Source: Methylotuvimicrobium sp. KM2
GTDB lineage: Bacteria > Pseudomonadota > Gammaproteobacteria > Methylococcales > Methylomonadaceae
NCBI RefSeq assembly: GCF_038051925.1
Contig: NZ_CP150634.1
Span: 3,914,300-3,978,299 of the forward strand
Length of the DNA stretch: 64,000 nucleotides
Direction of reading: 5' to 3'
Shown here piece by piece: positions 1 to 8,902 of the stretch. Each line of letters opens with the position of its first letter. The first letter of the stretch is position 1. The notes beneath the pieces were generated by a model. The model was given only the letters and a program-made list of their open reading frames with translations. It was not told the DNA's origin and made no database searches. A program made the translations under genes and the position numbers.

Positions 1-799
1 CCTGTTTACCGGGCGCTAAAGGCTTTTCCTTAGGCAAGCCGACCGATTCGAGCAAGACATCCAAGGTTTTAGATTCCAGCTCGTGAAAAGCATGAGATTT
101 TAATCCTTCCGGCATCATCAGCAAACCATAGCGCACGCGCATCAAACGACTGACGGTTACCCCTTGAGATTCCCATAACCGCCTAACCAAACGATTCCGC
201 CCTTCGCTAACGACGACGTGATACCATTTATTAGCGCCTTCCCCGCCGTGAAATTGAATATCGTCGAATTTTGCCGGCCCATCGTCTAGCTCAACGCCTT
301 GTTTCAATCGTTCGAGCACCTCATCGGAAACCTCGCCCAAGATCCGCACGGCATATTCTCGATCGGCTTGCATCGACGGATGCATCAATCGGTTGGCCAA
401 TTCGCCGTTATTAGTCAACAAAAGCAAACCTGAAGTATTGATATCGAGACGCCCGACCGAAATCCAGCGACCGACTTGCAACTTAGGTAATTGCGTAAAA
501 ACAACTGGCCTGCCTTCCGGATCTTGCCTTGTCACGACCTCACCGACCGGTTTGTGATAAATCAATACTCGTGTAGTTTGGTGCGCAAATTTTTCCCAAT
601 GAACAACTCGGCCATTAAGCTGCAGATGATCGCCGTTTTGGATTCTATCACCGAGTTTCGCCTGTACGCCGTTAAGCCTGACACGCCCTTCTTCTATCCA
701 GCGTTCGATTTCGCGCCTCGACCCCATACCGCCGCGCGCCAAAATTTTTTGTATGCGTTCGCCGGTTTCATCCTGAGGCTTGGTGAATGTTTTTTTCAT
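1..799 (-). CDS. rluB: 23S rRNA pseudouridine synthase RluB (3' end beyond window)
   Basis: Read on the minus strand from the ATG at 797-799, an open frame runs off the left edge (266 codons visible, no stop). Residues about 13-60 form an S4 RNA-binding domain. The RsuA/RluB catalytic block GRLDINTSGLLLL follows, with the nucleophilic Asp near residue 119. This family isomerises a uridine in the peptidyl-transferase region of 23S rRNA (U2605 in E. coli). It is the last visible gene of an scpA-scpB-rluB order that is common in gammaproteobacteria. Its start lies 20 bp after the scpB stop. The start is the only ATG in frame before a stop. RluB is favoured over RluE/RluF by the scpB linkage; the missing C-terminal tail would settle it. 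Confidence 0.88.
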   Translation of the reverse strand, partial: MKKTFTKPQDETGERIQKILARGGMGSRREIERWIEEGRVRLNGVQAKLGDRIQNGDHLQLNGRVVHWEKFAHQTTRVLIYHKPVGEVVTRQDPEGRPVVFTQLPKLQVGRWISVGRLDINTSGLLLLTNNGELANRLMHPSMQADREYAVRILGEVSDEVLERLKQGVELDDGPAKFDDIQFHGGEGANKWYHVVVSEGRNRLVRRLWESQGVTVSRLMRVRYGLLMMPEGLKSHAFHELESKTLDVLLESVGLPKEKPLAPGKQ

Positions 800-818
800 C
801 GCGACGGGGCCATCTACT

Positions 819-1478
819 TCATTCTTCCGTACTTTGGACGGAGGTCTCGGCTTCTGCTTTAAATTCGGATTCCTGCCCTTGTTCTGTGACTTCTGGTCGG
901 TTGTTTTCTTGCTGTTCACTCTGTTCCTGCATTAGTTGCTGATTACTGGCTACCGATAAATCCAATTCTTTGATTTCCTGTAATGTCGGAAGCTCATGCA
1001 AGGAAGATAAATCGAAATAGTCCAAAAATTGTTTAGTCGTTCCATACAGCGCGGGGCGCCCCGGCACTTCTTTATGCGCAATAATCCTGATCCATTCGCG
1101 TTCAAGAAGCGTGCGAATAATATTCGAACTGACTGCAACACCGCGAATATCTTCGATATCGCCTCTCGTGACCGGTTGACGGTAGGCAATAATCGCCAGC
1201 GTCTCCAACAAAGCTCTGGAATATCTAGGCGGTTTTTCCTCGAATAAGCGTCCGACCCAAAATGATAATTCCGGCTTAACCTGAAAACGGTAACCGCTAG
1301 CGACTTTTTTCAAGGCGACAGGCCGCGATGCATAATCTTCTACAATTTCGTCAACGGCTTTTTGCAGAGTTTCGATTTCGGGCTGTTCGAGTTCGGGAAA
1401 AGTTTGCTGGAGTTGTTTGACCGTCATCGGTTTATCCGATGCGAATAACAGGGCTTCGACGATTCGTTTGATATCCAC
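819..1478 (-). CDS. scpB: Segregation and condensation protein B
   Basis: The 219-residue protein starts MDIKRIVEALLFASDKPMT and contains the family block YSRALLETLAIIAYRQPVTRGDIEDIRGV (two winged-helix domains, about residues 1-165). The C-terminal 50 residues are acidic and Gln-rich and look disordered, which is usual for ScpB. ScpB dimers bind ScpA, and with SMC form the condensin that organises replicated chromosomes. scpA lies upstream on the same strand but is separated by 466 bp of repeat-rich DNA instead of the few bases usual in the family. Co-transcription across that gap is therefore uncertain. Confidence 0.95.
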   Translation of the reverse strand: MDIKRIVEALLFASDKPMTVKQLQQTFPELEQPEIETLQKAVDEIVEDYASRPVALKKVASGYRFQVKPELSFWVGRLFEEKPPRYSRALLETLAIIAYRQPVTRGDIEDIRGVAVSSNIIRTLLEREWIRIIAHKEVPGRPALYGTTKQFLDYFDLSSLHELPTLQEIKELDLSVASNQQLMQEQSEQQENNRPEVTEQGQESEFKAEAETSVQSTEE

Positions 1479-1944
1479 GAGAGTTGCTAGAAAGTTGCTT
1501 TTTTTAAGACTATACGTATTGTTAAATTTTTCCTCGCGCAGATGCGAAAGGGCGTAGAGGTGGTTTTACGAATTCGGTAATTCAACCCCTTCTGCGGGAC
1601 GAATTATTTAACCCGTCCCCAATGTTTCGGTTTGTCCCCAAATATCTTGGATTGCTTTAGCAGGGTCGAAACATTTAAGACGGGGTTGCAACCCATACGC
1701 ATCAAGCTAAAAACGGCCACCCCATATCTCGCTCTTTCCTAAGCTCCAACTTGGGAAAGACACTCCGGAAGCTCCGGCTTCATGAGACCGTCACAAGCTC
1801 CGCACACTCTTAATCAACCCCGACCTTCTCGTTCAATCTTCTTTGTTTGTCGGGAAGCTAGAGCTTCCTGATCAGGTTACCCAAGCTGGAGCTTGGGTAA
1901 CAGCAAAATTCCTCTGCGCCTTTGCGCGAGAATCTTATTAAAAT
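1479..1944. repeat. Repeat-filled gap between scpA and scpB
   Basis: No gene is visible. The gap holds pieces of repeats found elsewhere in the window. One is a GGGACG...ACCCGTCCCC palindromic unit (about 1597-1690) also present near 24635-24740. Another is a CCCAAGCTGGAGCTTGGG palindrome (about 1880-1900) also present at 52430-52446. The scpA-scpB intergenic space has evidently been expanded by accumulated dispersed repeats. Confidence 0.7.
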
Positions 1945-2769
1945 TTAAGCACTTGCAGCAACCGCTCTGACCACGATTTCGGTCAAAGGTTCGTGTTGAA
2001 TGATTTCAATCAAGCCTTCTTTACTGAGCTCGAGAATAGCCAAAAAAGTCACGACGACGCCATGGCGCCCTTCTTGAGTCAGAAACAATCGATTGAAAAT
2101 GACCCCTTCCCCACCTTTGAGCCTCTCCAAGACGCTCGACATGCGCTCTCGAACCGATAATGGCTCCCTAACAATCTGATGATGGCTTAATTGGTCGGCA
2201 CGCTTTAATACGTCTTGCAAAGCCAATAACATTTCCCGCAATTGAATATCAGGTAACGGGCGTTCGATTTCAATCATCGATACGTCGGCCTTGGCAATAA
2301 ACAGATCACGCTCCAGCCTCGACATGCCATCGATGTCCTCGGCCGCCTTTTTAATGACCTCATATTCCTGCAACCTTCGGATCAATAAGGCTCTCGGATC
2401 TTCATCATCATCCTCTTCTTCGGCGACCTGCCTAGGCAGTAACATGCGCGATTTAATTTCAGCCAACAGTGCCGCCATGACAAGATATTCGGCGGCCAAT
2501 TCGAGCCTAAGCTCGGTCATCATATCGATGTAACCGATGTATTGACGAGTAATCTGCGCGATCGGAATATTCAGAATATCGAGATTCTGCCTCCGGATCA
2601 GATAGAGCAACAAATCCAGCGGTCCTTCAAAGGTATCGAGAAAGACTCGCAGCGCATCGGGCGGTATATAAAGATCCTCGGGAAACTCCATGAACGGCGA
2701 TCCCTGAACGATAGCCAGTACTTCTTCGACCGGGGGTAAATCTTCCGCTTGCGCTACTTGCATCGTCAA
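1945..2769 (-). CDS. scpA: Segregation and condensation protein A
   Basis: The 274-residue protein carries the ScpA (kleisin) signature: FEGPLDLLLYLIRRQNLDILNIPIAQIT at about residues 48-75, then EYLVMAALLAEIKSRMLLPR. A C-terminal winged-helix region ends near residue 270. Kleisin ScpA bridges the SMC heads and recruits ScpB. An N-terminal extension of about 40 residues precedes the kleisin domain, as is common in gammaproteobacterial ScpA. The start follows the gap after the M50 peptidase gene (3459-2803); a second in-frame Met lies two codons downstream. Confidence 0.95.
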   Translation of the reverse strand: MTMQVAQAEDLPPVEEVLAIVQGSPFMEFPEDLYIPPDALRVFLDTFEGPLDLLLYLIRRQNLDILNIPIAQITRQYIGYIDMMTELRLELAAEYLVMAALLAEIKSRMLLPRQVAEEEDDDEDPRALLIRRLQEYEVIKKAAEDIDGMSRLERDLFIAKADVSMIEIERPLPDIQLREMLLALQDVLKRADQLSHHQIVREPLSVRERMSSVLERLKGGEGVIFNRLFLTQEGRHGVVVTFLAILELSKEGLIEIIQHEPLTEIVVRAVAASA

Positions 2770-2802
2770 TAGATCACCTTAACCGAAAACCGATCAAAAC
2801 CC

Positions 2803-3459
2803 TCACCCCAACCCAGCTAATGAAAAAAACATATTTTGCGCCAAAAACATCGGATAACCCAGTATGACATTCAATGTACCGGTAAATAACATCAGCAATA
2901 ATATCAAAAAACCGTAACGCTCTAATTTGTTGTATTGCCAAGCCCATCGGTTCGGCAAAATGCCGGAAACGACGCGACTGCCATCCAAAGGCGGTATCGG
3001 TATCAGATTAATCAGTGCCAGCACCAGATTGATCGATATCCCCGCAATGCCCCAATAGATCATCGGCTGTGTCATGAAATCGACATTGATCGTCACACCC
3101 GCTCGAGCGATCAACGCCCACCCCACAGCCATCAGTAAATTCGATACCGGACCCGCCAATGCGACGATGGCCATATCCTGCCGCGGATTCTTGAAATTTC
3201 GCGCATCGACGGGTACCGGCTTTGCCCAGCCGAATATAAAACCGGTTCCGGTCAATAACAATATGCCGGGCAGAAGAATCGTACCGACCGGGTCGATGTG
3301 TTTCAACGGGTTCAAGGTCAATCGACCGAGCATTTTAGCGGTGTTGTCGCCGTATTTTTTGGCGACCCAACCGTGAGCGGTTTCATGTACGGTAATCGCG
3401 AAAATCACCGGAATAACCCAGACGATAATACGCTGGATCAAAGACAATTCGTTCATCAT
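2803..3459 (-). CDS. Site-2 protease family (M50) membrane zinc peptidase
   Basis: The 218-residue integral membrane protein has HETAHGW (HExxH zinc site) at about residues 25-31 and PPLDGSRV near residue 157. The latter resembles the third metal ligand motif (N/D-P-x-D-G) of intramembrane site-2 proteases. Five or more hydrophobic segments are visible. This short soluble-domain-free subclass is often encoded next to scpA and YciO/TsaC genes in proteobacteria, as here. Substrates of this subclass are not established. The gene lies 15 bp from the YciO-like gene upstream (stop 3475), consistent with an operon. Confidence 0.85.
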   Translation of the reverse strand: MMNELSLIQRIIVWVIPVIFAITVHETAHGWVAKKYGDNTAKMLGRLTLNPLKHIDPVGTILLPGILLLTGTGFIFGWAKPVPVDARNFKNPRQDMAIVALAGPVSNLLMAVGWALIARAGVTINVDFMTQPMIYWGIAGISINLVLALINLIPIPPLDGSRVVSGILPNRWAWQYNKLERYGFLILLLMLFTGTLNVILGYPMFLAQNMFFSLAGLG

Positions 3460-3474
3460 AGAGGGATTTCTCGG

Positions 3475-4095
3475 TTAGTCCAGCATCGGTGCTTGGCCTT
3501 TTCCTTGCCTGATAATTTCGAGATTTTTTCCCGAACATTCAATAATTGTAGTCGGTTCGTCCGGCACGATACCGGCATCGATTACGAGATCGAGTTCATG
3601 CTCGAGCCGATCGCGAATTTCATAGGGATCGGTTAGAGCCGACGACTCGCCCGGCAAGACCAGCGTCGAGCTGAACAACGGCACTCCAATAGTCTCCACG
3701 AGTAATGAGGCGATCGCGTGATCAGGCACCCGAATGCCTATGGTTTTTTTCTTAGGATGTTGCAAGCGGCGCGGCACTTCGCGCGTAGCATTCAGGATAA
3801 AAGTGAACGGCCCCGGCGTCAATGCCTTGATCAACCGATAGGCGTCGTTATCGATTTTGGCAAAATTCGACACCTGCGTTAGATCTTGACAGATCAAGGT
3901 AAAATTGTGTTTATCGTCCAATTGCCTAATTCTACGAATTTTGTCCAGCGCCTGCTTATCGTCCATTTGACAGGCAATCGCATAGGACGAGTCGTTCGGA
4001 TAGGCAATCACTCCACCATGCTGCAAGATCTCGACTGCTCGATTGATTAACCGTTGCTGCGGATTCTCGGGATGAATTTGAAAAAATTGCGCCAT
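3475..4095 (-). CDS. L-threonylcarbamoyladenylate synthase family protein (YciO-like)
   Basis: A YrdC/Sua5 fold protein with family features: a GGVIAYPNDSSYAIACQ strand-loop near the N-terminus, the K/R-rich RRIRQLDDKHNFTLICQDL block, TPGPFTFILNA, and KKTIGIRVPDHAI. The wording matches the YciO branch more than TsaC, so a threonylcarbamoyl-AMP role is plausible but unproven. An in-frame ATG at 4125 would add ten residues. I prefer the ATG at 4095 (MAQFFQIHPENPQQR) because YciO proteins usually begin there. tsaB, another gene of the t6A pathway, lies directly upstream on the same strand. Confidence 0.85.
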   Translation of the reverse strand: MAQFFQIHPENPQQRLINRAVEILQHGGVIAYPNDSSYAIACQMDDKQALDKIRRIRQLDDKHNFTLICQDLTQVSNFAKIDNDAYRLIKALTPGPFTFILNATREVPRRLQHPKKKTIGIRVPDHAIASLLVETIGVPLFSSTLVLPGESSALTDPYEIRDRLEHELDLVIDAGIVPDEPTTIIECSGKNLEIIRQGKGQAPMLD

Positions 4096-4134
4096 AGTAT
4101 GCGTGCTTGAAATAAATTCGGCCATTATACCCGA

Positions 4135-4818
4135 TTATCGCTCCGATTCTTTTTTTGCGACTTTATCGCGCAAATATACCGGCATTGCCTGTTCGACCGG
4201 TACGGCTTGATTCAAGTTGAAACTTCGAACGCCGAGCAGTGCTATCGCCGAGGCTTTCGGCAAAGGCGTGTCGTCGACGCCGGCAAGCCAAGCATTCAAG
4301 CGATCGTCCAATGCTTCACGGTAGGTTTTCCAGCCGCTACCGATGCCGTAGCCTTTTATTTCGGGGAAGTCGACGTTTTCAGCAGACCCTACCGACTCGG
4401 AGCCGAGCAATTCGGCAAAACCCTGGTCGTTTTTACGGTAAACACCCCAAAACACCTCCCCCATGCGCGCATCCATTCCCACGAAAACAACATCTTCGGT
4501 CTTGCGTCCAAAGTAGTCCTGAGCCAAGGCCGCCAATGTCGAAACCGGCGCGACCGGCAAATCCAAACCTAGTGCGATACCTTGTATCACGCCGGTCGCA
4601 ATTCTGACCCCGGTAAAAGAACCGGGGCCCCGGCCGAATGCGAGTCCGTCCAAATCCTGAGGCACGAGCCCCGCCTCGGCCATCAGCGAATCGATCATCG
4701 GCAAGATCAATTGCGTATGCGTTCGCGGCGCCAGTTCGAAGCGTTCCAAGATTTCGCCATCGATATATAAGGCGGCCGAACAAGCTTCGGTCGCGGTATC
4801 CACTGCCAATAACTTCAT
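4135..4818 (-). CDS. tsaB: tRNA t6A biosynthesis protein TsaB
   Basis: The 227-residue protein begins MKLLAVDTATEACSAALY, has the conserved RTHTQLILPMI helix, and contains the GRGPGSFTGVRIATG signature near residues 63-77. TsaB is an inactive Kae1-like paralogue that scaffolds TsaD and TsaE in threonylcarbamoylation of A37 in ANN-decoding tRNAs. It heads a likely operon with the YciO-like, M50 and scpA genes on the minus strand. Length is normal for the family (about 230). Confidence 0.93.
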   Translation of the reverse strand: MKLLAVDTATEACSAALYIDGEILERFELAPRTHTQLILPMIDSLMAEAGLVPQDLDGLAFGRGPGSFTGVRIATGVIQGIALGLDLPVAPVSTLAALAQDYFGRKTEDVVFVGMDARMGEVFWGVYRKNDQGFAELLGSESVGSAENVDFPEIKGYGIGSGWKTYREALDDRLNAWLAGVDDTPLPKASAIALLGVRSFNLNQAVPVEQAMPVYLRDKVAKKESER

Positions 4819-4822
4819 GCAT

Positions 4823-5452
4823 TTCGCTCGTTGTAACTATTCTGAGTAAATTAGAATGGGCGTAGGCTATCGATTTATAAGACTATCTGCAACAGGACGT
4901 TGCAATCAGAGCTTACGGGGAGGAGTGCTGATTTCAAAAATGTCATTTATTTTTTACCATGAAGAGCATGAAGGACTTGAAGATACAGCGTTTTCAATTT
5001 AAATGAGTTACTAACCATTAACCTAAATTCGGCAATAAGTCCACGAAAATCACGAAATACACGAAAGTAATCATGCGGTTACATAATCCTCTTGAATCAC
5101 TCATTAGGTAAGTAACTCGAAAAGTATAACTAATTGAATATTTTCGTGTGTTTCGTGGACAAAATGCTTTTTCTAGGATTAACAACCTAGATCATCATTA
5201 TTACCGCTGAAGTGGTGGCTTTGTTTTGATATTTTTTTTTAATCATTAACTGAATTTGAAAACGCTGTATTACTGCATTGAGTTCATCTGTGATATTGGA
5301 ACAGCTCATAAAGCACTCAATTCTCTTCACTTCATTATCTTCATGCACTTCATGGTAGTAAAAACAAGCTATAAGAGTTGTGCTGCATCAACACCCACAG
5401 GGAGGTTATTCCCGCGCACTTAAGAAATACAAACACACAAATTCACCGAACG
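4823..5452. repeat. Nested inverted-repeat composite between tsaB and yoaA
   Basis: No gene is visible. An outer palindromic unit runs about 4957-5355. It begins ACCATGAAGAGCATGAAG and ends CTTCATGCACTTCATGGT, with a second inner inverted pair ATACAGCGTTTTCAA (about 4985) and TTGAAAACGCTGTAT (about 5257). A separate 146-bp element (5032-5177, listed separately) is inserted into its middle with a 5-bp target duplication. The structure is therefore two repeats nested one inside the other. Confidence 0.75.
5032..5177 (+). mobile_element. MITE-like element, 5-bp TSD family, copy 1 (146 bp)
   Basis: The left end is CCTAAATTCGGCAATAAG and the right end AAATGCTTTTTCTAGG. The element is flanked by direct duplications ATTAA at 5027-5031 and 5178-5182. 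It contains an internal inverted pair GTCCACGAAA...TTTCGTGGAC. It has no coding capacity. The same ends, each with its own 5-bp duplication, occur at 31559-31733, 35219-35365 and 57718-57892. Confidence 0.82.
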
Positions 5453-7366
5453 TTACTGCTCGTTTTGAAAAAAGGCCCGAACATCTTCGATATCACGGGT
5501 TCGCCGCATCGGCGGTACGCTGTCGAGAAACATTTGTCCATAAGCGCGTTTTAAGAGCCGCGGATCGCAGACCAGCAAGACCCCGCGATCGCTGACATCG
5601 CGAATCAAGCGGCCGACACCTTGCCTCAACGCGATCACCGCGGCCGGAATCTGGTATTCGAAAAACGGATTCAAACCTTGCCGCTCCATCGCGCCGAGTC
5701 GAGCCTTCAAGACCGGGTCGCTCGGCGAGGCAAACGGCAATTTATCGATAATCACGCACGACAAAGCCTCGCCTCGCACATCGACGCCCTCCCAAAAACT
5801 AGCCGTGCCCAGTAAAATCGCATTACCGGCCCGTTTAAATTCATCCAACAAAATTGCTTTCGGCCGGCTGCCCTGCACCAACAACGGATATTTGATTTTT
5901 TGTCTCAATAGCAATTCCGCCTCTTTCAAGGCGCGATGACTCGTAAACAAAAAAAACGCGCGCCCTCGGCTCGCTTCGAGCACCGGCAACGCAAATTCGA
6001 CAATCGTCCGGGTAAAGTTCGGATCGGCCGGTTTCGGCAAACCTTTCGGATGATAAAACAAGGATTGTTCGGCGTAATCGAACGGGCTTTCCCAACTGAG
6101 TCCCTCGGCATTCGCAAGCCCCAAACTCTTCGCGAAATGCTCGAATTTATTCGCAACACTTAACGTCGCCGAGGTAAATACCCAGGTCGCCTTGTGCTGC
6201 TGCATAAAGGCACGGAATTCGGAGGCAATGTCGATAGGCGTCCGACTGAGCGTGAAGGTCTTTTTATGGGTTTCGTACCAGCGTATCCATTTGCCGTCGT
6301 CCTCTTCGAGAATGGCCCGCAGTTGATGCCCCAGCTCTTCTGCGCGTTTGAAACAAGATTCCAAGCCCTTAGTCTTGACCGACGCCAATTCCAATTGCAC
6401 GGTCAAACGTTGAAGCTGTTCCTGCAATTCGGAAAGGCCCGAGGAAATTTTCGGATGGGTCTCGATTTCGCGCCACTCGCCTCTTTTTAGCTCGATGCCG
6501 AATGCCAAGCGCAAATCCTTGATCTGGTGTTCCAGATCGTCGCAGGCGGTACGTAACTCGGGCAGATCGGTCGCATCCTTGAAATATTCAACCAAAGTAT
6601 CCTTAGCCAAATCGCTCAATTGCCGGGCGCCGACCGTAATACCCAAAAAGTTAGAGGCGGTATCGGCCAATTGATGCGCCTCATCGATGATCACGATTTC
6701 GGCATCGGGCAACAATTCGCCGAAGCCGATCTCGCGAATCGACCAATCCGCGCACAACAAATGGTGATTGATGACCAGCACATCGGCTTCCTGAGCTTTT
6801 TTACGCGCCTTGACCAGAAAACACTTTTCGTAATCGGGACAATCCTGACCGAGACAATTATCGGCGGTCGAGGTCGCCTGAAACCACACCGGGTCGCTTT
6901 CCGGCACGTCCGGCATTTCTGCGACATCGCCCGATTTCGTTCGGTTGGACCATGATTTGATTTTAGTCAGCGACGCCGCATCGTCCTTACTGAAACCCAA
7001 GGTCGAATTGAGTGCGTTGCCGAGCCGATAAATACACAGATAATTGCTACGACCTTTCAGCAAAGCGGCTGCAAACGGCACGCTCATCGCTTTGCGAATG
7101 ACCGGAATATCGTTGTTGAACAATTGATCCTGGAGATTTTTGGTGCCGGTCGATACGATCGCTTTGCGCCCCGATAGAATCGCAGGCACTAAGTAAGCAA
7201 AAGTTTTCCCGGTACCGGTGCCGGCTTCGGCGATCAAATGACGCTCTTGCTCGACCGCATCCCGAACCGCACAAGCCATTTCAACCTGCGCCGCACGCGG
7301 TAAATAACCGGGAATAACTTTCGATAGCGGCCCGCCGCCGGCAAAAAACGCTTCCAATTCGTTCAC
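5453..7366 (-). CDS. yoaA: ATP-dependent DNA helicase, YoaA/DinG family (XPD-like)
   Basis: The 637-residue superfamily-2 helicase has Walker A AEAGTGTGKTFAY (about residues 46-58) and DEAH box IIDEAHQLAD (about 226-235). Four cysteines at about 111, 171, 176 and 182 match the Fe-S cluster domain of XPD/DinG/YoaA enzymes. C-terminal helicase motifs include FFLFTSHRAL, GTASFWEGVDVRG and RQGVGRLIRD. Length and the absence of an N-terminal exonuclease favour YoaA over long DinG forms. In E. coli YoaA works with the HolC subunit of the replicase in replication-damage tolerance. Its start is 9 bp after the lpxD stop. Confidence 0.9.
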   Translation of the reverse strand: MNELEAFFAGGGPLSKVIPGYLPRAAQVEMACAVRDAVEQERHLIAEAGTGTGKTFAYLVPAILSGRKAIVSTGTKNLQDQLFNNDIPVIRKAMSVPFAAALLKGRSNYLCIYRLGNALNSTLGFSKDDAASLTKIKSWSNRTKSGDVAEMPDVPESDPVWFQATSTADNCLGQDCPDYEKCFLVKARKKAQEADVLVINHHLLCADWSIREIGFGELLPDAEIVIIDEAHQLADTASNFLGITVGARQLSDLAKDTLVEYFKDATDLPELRTACDDLEHQIKDLRLAFGIELKRGEWREIETHPKISSGLSELQEQLQRLTVQLELASVKTKGLESCFKRAEELGHQLRAILEEDDGKWIRWYETHKKTFTLSRTPIDIASEFRAFMQQHKATWVFTSATLSVANKFEHFAKSLGLANAEGLSWESPFDYAEQSLFYHPKGLPKPADPNFTRTIVEFALPVLEASRGRAFFLFTSHRALKEAELLLRQKIKYPLLVQGSRPKAILLDEFKRAGNAILLGTASFWEGVDVRGEALSCVIIDKLPFASPSDPVLKARLGAMERQGLNPFFEYQIPAAVIALRQGVGRLIRDVSDRGVLLVCDPRLLKRAYGQMFLDSVPPMRRTRDIEDVRAFFQNEQ

Positions 7367-7375
7367 AAGATCGCT

Positions 7376-8410
7376 TTATTGTTCAAGTTTGCCGAGTCTG
7401 ATTTCGATATCTTTGATTTTTTTCAGCAATCCCGGCAGTTTAGTCAGTGCAGCCAACTCTTTCCAAGCGACTTTTCTATCTTTCGCGGGACTGCCGAAGA
7501 CCTGCGTAGCCGGTGCAATATCGTTCGACACCCCGGAGCGCGCCATCACGACAGCATGATGGCCGATTTTGACATGGTCGGCGATACCGGCGCTGCCGGC
7601 CAGAATCGCATTGTCTTCGATCGTGCAAGAACCCGAAATACCGGTTTGCCCGCAAATAATTACATTATTACCGATCGTGTTATTATGGCCGATTTGCACC
7701 AGATTATCGATCTTCGACCCCGAACCGATCACGGTAGAACCCAATGTGCCTCGATCGATGCAGGTATTCGCGCCGATTTCGACATCGTCCTCGATTATGA
7801 TATTGCCGACATGCGGCACTTTGATCTGTTGCTCATTGCGTTGCTTATAACCGAAACCGTCCGCGCCGATCACAGCGCCGGCGTGAATTACGACATTGTT
7901 ACCGATACGACTATGATCGTAAATCACGGCATTCGGATGAATACGACAATTAACTCCCAATATGACGTCATTGCCGATATAGGCGCCGTTAAGAATCTCG
8001 CAACCCTCGCCGATCAAACAACCTTTGCCGACACTTACGAACGGCGCAATATAGACGTTATGAGCGATCATCGCCGAATCGGCAATACAGGCACGCTCCG
8101 AAATTTGTTTAGGAAACTCCAATGACGGGTAAAGCAGGTGAATCGCTTTGATGAAACTGATCTCGGGATCCTTGCAAACCAGCAGTGCCATTTGCTCCGG
8201 CGGATTTTCGTGAAGTGTTTCGCGTTTGATAAAACAAGCGGTTGCCCGGGAATTGGACAAATATTGTGCATATTTGGGATCGTTTAATATGGTAATTTGC
8301 CCAGCGGCGGCCGACTTGATATCGGCCGCCGAAGTAATGGAACAATGCTTGTCTCCGCCGACAATTTCCGCATCACAATGCTTGGCCAACTCTTCTAGGA
8401 TTAATGTCAT
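7376..8410 (-). CDS. lpxD: UDP-3-O-(3-hydroxyacyl)glucosamine N-acyltransferase
   Basis: The 344-residue protein has an N-terminal uridine-binding domain (about residues 1-100), a left-handed beta-helix of hexapeptide repeats (about 105-300) and a C-terminal helix ending in a coiled segment KKIKDIEIRLGKLEQ. The catalytic His lies in VQIGHNNTIGNNVIICGQTG (about residue 240). LpxD adds the second hydroxyacyl chain in lipid A synthesis. Here it stands away from the usual bamA-lpxD-fabZ-lpxA cluster. That may mean a second lpxD copy or a rearranged locus. The start is ATG at 8408-8410. Confidence 0.93.
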   Translation of the reverse strand: MTLILEELAKHCDAEIVGGDKHCSITSAADIKSAAAGQITILNDPKYAQYLSNSRATACFIKRETLHENPPEQMALLVCKDPEISFIKAIHLLYPSLEFPKQISERACIADSAMIAHNVYIAPFVSVGKGCLIGEGCEILNGAYIGNDVILGVNCRIHPNAVIYDHSRIGNNVVIHAGAVIGADGFGYKQRNEQQIKVPHVGNIIIEDDVEIGANTCIDRGTLGSTVIGSGSKIDNLVQIGHNNTIGNNVIICGQTGISGSCTIEDNAILAGSAGIADHVKIGHHAVVMARSGVSNDIAPATQVFGSPAKDRKVAWKELAALTKLPGLLKKIKDIEIRLGKLEQ

Positions 8411-8902
8411 AAAAAATTGATTAATTGAATAATAAATTTAAGGCTTTTCGCGTTTGATGTTCGGATTATAACCGAATAGTGAATAGTGAACAGTGAGAAG
8501 TGAGCGGCAAGTGATACGCAGTACCTAGCCCCGTATGCAGCGACAACGGAATACGGGACATTCGCAGCCTCGCCCATCCCGGATTGCGCTGCGCTCCATC
8601 CGGGCTACGCTGCTTTTCATCTTTCATCTTTCATCTTTCACCTTGCTCCTTCCACCTTTTTCCCTTAAATAAATATTTTCATTCTGTGTTTGACGTTATT
8701 TTAGGTTAGAATAGCCAGTTTTTTGAAACTGGATGAGAAAAAGATTACGCCGGAACTTTCGGATTCTCATCAGTACCCGGCTTCGGCTTGCTGCGATATC
8801 CGAATTCCAGCCGTTCGTTGCAGGGAAAAGCCTACTTTCAGGACAATATCTTGGGAGTCCGTCGAAAAAAATTTTTAATGCCTTAACCTTTAGAGTAACA
8901 AC
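8411..8902. repeat. Intergenic region lpxD-fusA with degenerate heptamer and REP-like repeats
   Basis: No gene is visible. It holds short GAATAGTG-type heptamers (about 8474-8500), four CATCTTT-type heptamers (about 8614-8642), and a REP-like palindrome around CCCGGATTGCGCTGCGC (8578-8605). The heptamer units are the same as those forming the long arrays at 17564-17804. The 3' 200 bp, with hairpin CCAGTTTTTTGAAACTGG (about 8713-8732), are the presumed fusA leader. I could not identify a convincing promoter. Confidence 0.6.
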
